Below, piece by piece: positions 5,665-8,721 of a stretch of 8,721 nucleotides of DNA. The position numbers and the translations under genes are program-made. The first letter of the stretch is position 1. Each line of letters starts with the position of its first letter. Origin of the DNA: an uncultured Clostridia bacterium (GTDB lineage: Bacteria; Bacillota; Clostridia; Oscillospirales; CAG-272); assembly GCA_904501985.1 (NCBI GenBank), contig CAJGCT010000054.1, positions 1 to 8,721 on the forward strand, written 5' to 3'. The notes beneath the pieces were generated by a model. That model was not told the DNA's origin and searched no databases. It saw nothing but the letters and a program-made list of their open reading frames with translations.

Positions 5665-7161
5665 TTATTTGAAAAATGTATCAAAAATTCCGCGAACAAT
5701 CTTTTTGCCAACCTCACGTCCGATTGTGTTGGCGGTACTGTTTACCGCCCGTTCAAACGCCGTGGTCTTCTTTCTGCCGCTGCTTGTCTTTTTCTTGGCG
5801 GATTTTGCCTTTTCGGCTTTTTCCTTTTCTTTTTCTTCCTTTGCCTTAGCCTCAGCCTCTGCTTTAGCCGCTTCCTCACGCTCCTCGTTTAACTGTTCGA
5901 ATGCGGATTCGCGGTCCTCCTCGGCAGCATATTTGTCTCTGAGCAAGCTTGCAAGTACCACGCTTTGCAGAAGTATTCCGTCAACTGCTTTCATACTGCT
6001 TTTGGGCGGAAGGATATTGGCTCTCTCAACAACAGACGGCACACCGTCAGAGTCAAGCACAGACACAAGTGCTTCGCCAACTCCAAGCGCCTGTATAGCT
6101 TCGGCGGTGTTGAAGTTCGGATTGGTTCTGAAGGATTTCGCCGCGGCATTAAGTGCCTTTTGATCGTTAGGCGTGTATGCGCGAAGAGCGTGCTGTACGC
6201 GGTTGCCTATCTGTCCAAGGACACTGTCGGGAATGTCCGTAGGATTCTGAGTTATATACCAAACACTGACGCCCTTGGAGCGTATGAGTCTTGTAACCTG
6301 CTCCACCTTTTCAACAAGTGCCTTTGGAGCATCATCAAAGAGAAGATGCGCTTCATCAAAGAAAAATGCAAGCTTCGGCTTTTCAAGATCACCGGCTTCG
6401 GGGAGCATCTCGTATATCTCGGAGAGCATCCACAAAAGGAATGTGCCGTAAAGCAGAGGATGCTGGAACAGCTCGGAGCACTCAAGAATATTCATCATTC
6501 CGCGGCCGTCCTCCGCAAGGTCTACCCAATCGGCAAGCTCAAGAGACGGTTCACCGAAAAATATCTCTCCGCCCTCATCCTCAAGCGTAAGAAGCGCACG
6601 TTGTATTGCTCCTACCGACTGCGGTGAAATGTTGCCGTAGGTCAGCTTATATTCTTTTGCATTGTCGCCAACATACTGTACCATAGCTCTGAGGTCTTTA
6701 AGGTCAATAAGCATAAGACCCTTATCATCGGCAACGCGGAACACTATGCGAAGCACACCGCTTTGGGTATCGTTAAGTCCGAGAAGTCTTGCAAGCAGCT
6801 CCGGTCCCATTTCAGATATAGTTGTACGCACAGGAAGCCCCTGCTTTCCGTATACATCCCAGAACTGCACGGGATACGAAGTATAATTAAAGTCGGTAAT
6901 CCCCATGGTATCAATACTGCGGCGTATATGCTTGTTTTCAGTGCCGGGAGCACACATTCCCGAAAGATCGCCCTTGATATCGGCTACAAATACGGGAACT
7001 CCCATATCACTGAACGATTCCGCCAGCACCTTCAAGGTTACCGTCTTACCTGTACCCGTCGCACCGGCAATAAGACCGTGACGATTTGCCATAGACGGTT
7101 CGAGGTATACCTTTTCGCTGCCCGTAGCAAGCCAGATTTTATGAATATCCTTCTGATACAT
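5665..7161 (-). CDS. HerA-like ATPase, YjgR/DUF853 family
   Basis: This is a cytoplasmic P-loop ATPase of the HerA/FtsK superfamily, 498 residues from ATG at 7161 (500 from ATG at 7167; numbering below uses 500). Walker A is GATGTGKT (35-42), followed by FVADIKGDLSG (60-70). Walker B is LAFFFDEAHLLF (266-277), with Asp271 and Glu272. VWYITQNPTDIP (302-313) has the polar sensor-like residue, and GNRVQHALRA (321-330) may supply an arginine finger. Residues 415-460 are a Glu/Lys/Ala-rich, probably coiled or flexible stretch, then a basic tail ending GREVGKKIVRGIFDTFFK. This arrangement fits E. coli YjgR and the family once called DUF853, whose physiological role is unsettled; the fold suggests a hexameric DNA-acting motor. 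No nuclease partner such as NurA lies beside it. AAAGGAG sits 7 bases before the second ATG but only 1 before the first, so the second is chosen. Confidence 0.92.
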   Translation of the reverse strand: MYQKDIHKIWLATGSEKVYLEPSMANRHGLIAGATGTGKTVTLKVLAESFSDMGVPVFVADIKGDLSGMCAPGTENKHIRRSIDTMGITDFNYTSYPVQFWDVYGKQGLPVRTTISEMGPELLARLLGLNDTQSGVLRIVFRVADDKGLMLIDLKDLRAMVQYVGDNAKEYKLTYGNISPQSVGAIQRALLTLEDEGGEIFFGEPSLELADWVDLAEDGRGMMNILECSELFQHPLLYGTFLLWMLSEIYEMLPEAGDLEKPKLAFFFDEAHLLFDDAPKALVEKVEQVTRLIRSKGVSVWYITQNPTDIPDSVLGQIGNRVQHALRAYTPNDQKALNAAAKSFRTNPNFNTAEAIQALGVGEALVSVLDSDGVPSVVERANILPPKSSMKAVDGILLQSVVLASLLRDKYAAEEDRESAFEQLNEEREEAAKAEAEAKAKEEKEKEKAEKAKSAKKKTSSGRKKTTAFERAVNSTANTIGREVGKKIVRGIFDTFFK

Positions 7162-7168
7162 TGTCATA

Positions 7169-7175
7169 CTCCTTT
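7169..7175 (-). promoter_or_regulatory. Ribosome binding site that decides the herA-like start
   Basis: AAAGGAG is 7 bases from the ATG at 7159-7161 and 1 base from the ATG at 7165-7167. The usual spacing of 5-9 bases favours the second, giving a protein that starts MYQKDIHKIW. Confidence 0.75.
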
Positions 7176-7187
7176 AAAACGCGTTTT
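7176..7187. repeat. Palindrome AAAACGCGTTTT in the herA-like leader
   Basis: A perfect 12-base palindrome directly abuts the ribosome site and lies downstream of the predicted transcription start near 7197. It could be an operator; as RNA it is too tight and weak to be a convincing hairpin. Function is inference. Confidence 0.4.
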
Positions 7188-7203
7188 TTGCACCTATAGC
7201 TTT

Positions 7204-7232
7204 ATTATATCAGATATTTTTCCGTTTGTCAC
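7204..7232 (-). promoter_or_regulatory. Promoter of the herA-like gene
   Basis: On the minus strand GTGACA (7227-7232), a 17-base spacer and a perfect TATAAT (7204-7209) precede the gene, with TGA directly before the -10 box giving an extended -10 element. The leader would be about 35 bases long. Confidence 0.82.
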
Positions 7233-7302
7233 CATATTTTCCGGATAAAATGAAAAAATTTGCGTGCATTCGGGTGAAAAATATCGGTATATGAAAAACA
7301 AA

Positions 7303-7323
7303 CGCAGATAAAATTATCCTGCG
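7303..7323. repeat. Imperfect hairpin between divergent promoters
   Basis: CGCAGATAA (7303-7311) pairs with TTATCCTGCG (7314-7323) apart from one bulged base. On the minus strand it is followed by a T-rich run (TTTGTTTTTC), like a terminator; on the plus strand it ends 6 bases before the -35 box of the phosphatase gene. It may stop antisense transcription or bind a regulator; neither is shown. Confidence 0.4.
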
Positions 7324-7329
7324 CTGCCC

Positions 7330-7358
7330 TTGACTTAACCTGACAAGTATGCTAAAAT
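7330..7358 (+). promoter_or_regulatory. Promoter of the histidine phosphatase gene
   Basis: TTGACT (7330-7335), a 17-base spacer and TAAAAT (7353-7358), with TGC just before the -10 box (extended -10). Transcription should begin near 7365, leaving a leader of about 27 bases that includes the ribosome site. Confidence 0.83.
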
Positions 7359-7374
7359 ACTATTGAACAAATAC

Positions 7375-7381
7375 AAGGGGG
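7375..7381 (+). promoter_or_regulatory. Ribosome binding site supporting a GTG start
   Basis: AAGGGGG lies 10 bases before GTG at 7392 and 19 before the in-frame ATG at 7401. It sits only 3 bases before an ATG at 7385, which is in another frame and leads to a short shadow frame. GTG is therefore the best start. Confidence 0.65.
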
Positions 7382-7391
7382 ATAATGACAA

Positions 7392-8036
7392 GTGACGCGA
7401 ATGATATTTGTCAGACACGGAGAAAGCACGGGCAATTTGTGGAGGCGATTCTACGGTCACACAGACGGTGCTCTCACAGAGCGCGGCGTGGAGCAGGCAA
7501 AATTGACTGCCAAATATCTTAAAGATACTCACATTGATGCCGCCTATGCAAGCGATCTTGTAAGAGCCTATGAAACCGGCAGAATAATATCCGCCCCTCA
7601 CGGTCTTGTACCGATTCCGTGTGCAGGACTTCGGGAAATATACGCCGGAGAATGGGAAGACTGCCCTTTTGAAACGCTTGCCAGCAAATTCTCCGAAAGC
7701 TTCGGTGTCTGGCTCACTGATCTTGCCGCCTCGCGCCCCGACGGCGGAGAGAGTGTCGCCGAGCTTGCCGCAAGAGTGTCAGATACGGTATGGAAGCTTG
7801 CCGCCGAAAATGACGGAAAGACGCTGCTCATAGCAACCCACGCCACGCCCATACGCGCTCTTGAGTACGAATGGCGCGGTCTGCCGCTCTCAGCCATAAC
7901 ATCTCTCACTTGGGTACCCAATGCCTCTGTCTCCATCGTTGATTACGATGTAAAGTCACACAAAATCATCCCAAACATAATAGGCGACGCCTCGTTTATG
8001 GGCGAGCTTATAACAAAGCTCCCGGAGAAGCTATAA
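7392..8036 (+). CDS. Histidine phosphatase family protein (phosphoglycerate mutase-like)
   Basis: This 214-residue cytoplasmic protein belongs to the branch-1 histidine phosphatases, which work through a phosphohistidine. The key residues are all visible: VRHGES with Arg8 and the nucleophile His9, GNLWRRFYGHTDGALTERG (14-32), SDLVRAYETG with Arg58, REIYAGEWE with Glu82 as likely acid, GGES (118-121), and ATHATPIRA with the second His150 and Arg154. Length and motifs match the small GpmB/CobC-like phosphatases rather than the roughly 250-residue glycolytic mutase. Substrate cannot be set: sugar phosphates, cobalamin precursors or nucleotides are all possible, and no cobalamin gene is nearby. 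It is a single-gene unit with its own promoter, divergent from the herA-like gene and convergent with gdhA. The GTG start is supported by AAGGGGG 10 bases upstream. Confidence 0.92.
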   Translation: MTRMIFVRHGESTGNLWRRFYGHTDGALTERGVEQAKLTAKYLKDTHIDAAYASDLVRAYETGRIISAPHGLVPIPCAGLREIYAGEWEDCPFETLASKFSESFGVWLTDLAASRPDGGESVAELAARVSDTVWKLAAENDGKTLLIATHATPIRALEYEWRGLPLSAITSLTWVPNASVSIVDYDVKSHKIIPNIIGDASFMGELITKLPEKL

Positions 8037-8041
8037 AAAAC

Positions 8042-8071
8042 AAGCAGTTCACAATATCCTGTGAACTGCTT
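8042..8071. terminator. Two-way terminator between the phosphatase gene and gdhA
   Basis: A perfect 12-base stem (AAGCAGTTCACA and its complement) closes a 6-base loop. On the minus strand it is followed by GTTTTTTATA, a good U tract for gdhA; on the plus strand by ACTTTTATG, a weaker one for the phosphatase gene, with an A run before the stem. It lies 5 bases after the plus-strand stop and 19 bases after the gdhA stop. Confidence 0.9.
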
Positions 8072-8090
8072 ACTTTTATGTACAGAATTA

Positions 8091-8721
8091 TTAGTACGCG
8101 ATACCCTGAGCCTTCATAGCATCAGCAACCTTAAGGAAGCCTGCAATGTTAGCACCTGCAACAAGGTCGCCTTCCATGCCGTATTCCTTAGCTGCCTTAA
8201 CAGAGCTGTCGTAGATGTTCTTCATGATCTGCTTAAGCTTTGCGTCAACTTCCTCTGCGGTCCAGCTGTAACGCATGGAGTTCTGGCTCATTTCGAGACC
8301 GGAAACTGCAACACCGCCGGCATTTACTGCCTTGGAGGGAGCAACCACTACGCCGTTTGCCTTAAGGTACGCAACAGCCTCGTTGGTGGTAGGCATATTG
8401 GAAACCTCAACATAGTACTTAAGACCGTTTGCAACCATAACCTTAGCATCTTCGAGATTAACCTCGTTCTGGGTTGCGCAAGGCATGATAACGTCAACCT
8501 TTTCGCCCCAAGGCTTCTTGCCTGCGAAGAAAGGAACACCGAACTTATCTGCATAGTCCTGAACCTTGTTGCGGCAGGAAGCACGCATTTCGGTCATGAA
8601 CGCGATCTTTTCGGGGGTATTGATACCGTCCTTATCGTAGATATAGCCATCGGGTCCGGAAATGGTAACTACCTTACCGCCAAGCTCTGTAACCTTCTGA
8701 ACAGTACCCCAAGCAACGTTA
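8091..8721 (-). CDS. gdhA: Glutamate dehydrogenase, C-terminal part (5' end off window)
   Basis: The frame is open from the right edge and ends at TAA (8091-8093), showing the last 209 residues of a protein that is usually about 445 long in the hexameric class. The enzyme interconverts 2-oxoglutarate plus ammonia and glutamate with NAD(P)H, joining nitrogen and carbon metabolism in the cytoplasm. Family marks are the end of the Rossmann glycine motif (NVAWGTVQ at the window edge), ISGPDGYIYD, the PCATQNEVN stretch, NAGGVAVSGLEMSQNSMRYSW, and the C-terminal GANIAGFLKVADAM. Nothing is broken in the visible part. Cofactor preference cannot be decided from this half alone, although this class is often NADP-linked. 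An internal ATG at 8597 is not the start, because conserved sequence continues upstream of it. A terminator follows the gene. Confidence 0.95.
   Translation of the reverse strand, partial: NVAWGTVQKVTELGGKVVTISGPDGYIYDKDGINTPEKIAFMTEMRASCRNKVQDYADKFGVPFFAGKKPWGEKVDVIMPCATQNEVNLEDAKVMVANGLKYYVEVSNMPTTNEAVAYLKANGVVVAPSKAVNAGGVAVSGLEMSQNSMRYSWTAEEVDAKLKQIMKNIYDSSVKAAKEYGMEGDLVAGANIAGFLKVADAMKAQGIAY

Noticed and set aside
5669..6163. A plus-strand Ser/Phe/Ala-rich frame opposite the 3' end of the herA-like gene
   Set aside because: It is the complement of the Glu/Lys/Ala-rich stretch of the ATPase; its hydrophobic look comes from that low-complexity region.
7385..7522. ATG at 7385 as a small leader peptide or alternative start
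   Set aside because: It is out of frame with the phosphatase, only 3 bases from the ribosome site, and encodes an Arg/His-rich short product of about 45 codons without features.
7335..7601. Minus-strand 88-codon frame spanning the phosphatase promoter
   Set aside because: It overlaps the promoter and start of a well-supported gene on the other strand and has no ribosome site or motif.
8091..8597. A short complete gene starting at the ATG at 8597
   Set aside because: The same frame stays open to the window edge with glutamate dehydrogenase sequence, so this is an internal Met of a truncated gene, not a start.
1..8721. CRISPR array, tRNA/rRNA, insertion sequence, phage or attachment site
   Set aside because: No spaced direct repeats, cloverleaf or rRNA-like stretches, transposase or integrase motifs, or target-site duplications were seen; nearly all the sequence is accounted for by housekeeping genes.

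Overview
The window looks like chromosomal DNA from a low-to-moderate GC Firmicute, most likely a gut member of the Clostridia (Oscillospiraceae/Ruminococcaceae-like). This is inferred from strong AGGAGG-type ribosome sites, clean sigma-A promoters with 17-base spacers, GTG and TTG starts, and the character of the proteins: a hexameric glutamate dehydrogenase, a uraA-upp pair, and a heterodimeric ABC exporter with a Firmicutes-type linker insert. No species can be fixed by eye. There is no sign of phage, transposon, CRISPR, tRNA or rRNA.

Layout: six of the seven genes lie on the minus strand. Reading that strand from the right edge, the order is: the 3' part of gdhA (8091-8721, N-terminal half off the window); a HerA/YjgR-type ATPase (5665-7161) with its own promoter; a two-gene uracil salvage operon, uraA permease (4093-5466) then upp uracil phosphoribosyltransferase (3464-4093), sharing one base in TAATG and closed by a strong hairpin (3421-3447); and a two-gene ABC exporter operon (1509-3251, then 1-1516, running off the left edge) with its own promoter (3302-3330). 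The only plus-strand gene is a histidine-phosphatase (phosphoglycerate mutase-like) gene at 7392-8036. It is divergent from herA and convergent with gdhA, with which it shares a two-way terminator (8042-8071).

How they work together: UraA imports uracil and Upp converts it with PRPP to UMP. The two ABC half-transporters should form one heterodimeric exporter; the first subunit carries substitutions in Walker A, the catalytic Glu position and the H-loop, typical of the non-hydrolytic ATP site of such pumps. The other genes are independent housekeeping units. Gene-free gaps are short (about 200-230 bases) and hold promoters, terminators and several inverted repeats that are operator candidates.

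I do not see a clearly new multi-gene system. The most worthwhile leads are the asymmetric exporter with two inverted repeats upstream of its promoter, the solitary HerA-like ATPase with a palindrome abutting its ribosome site, and two start codons that automatic annotation could easily misplace.
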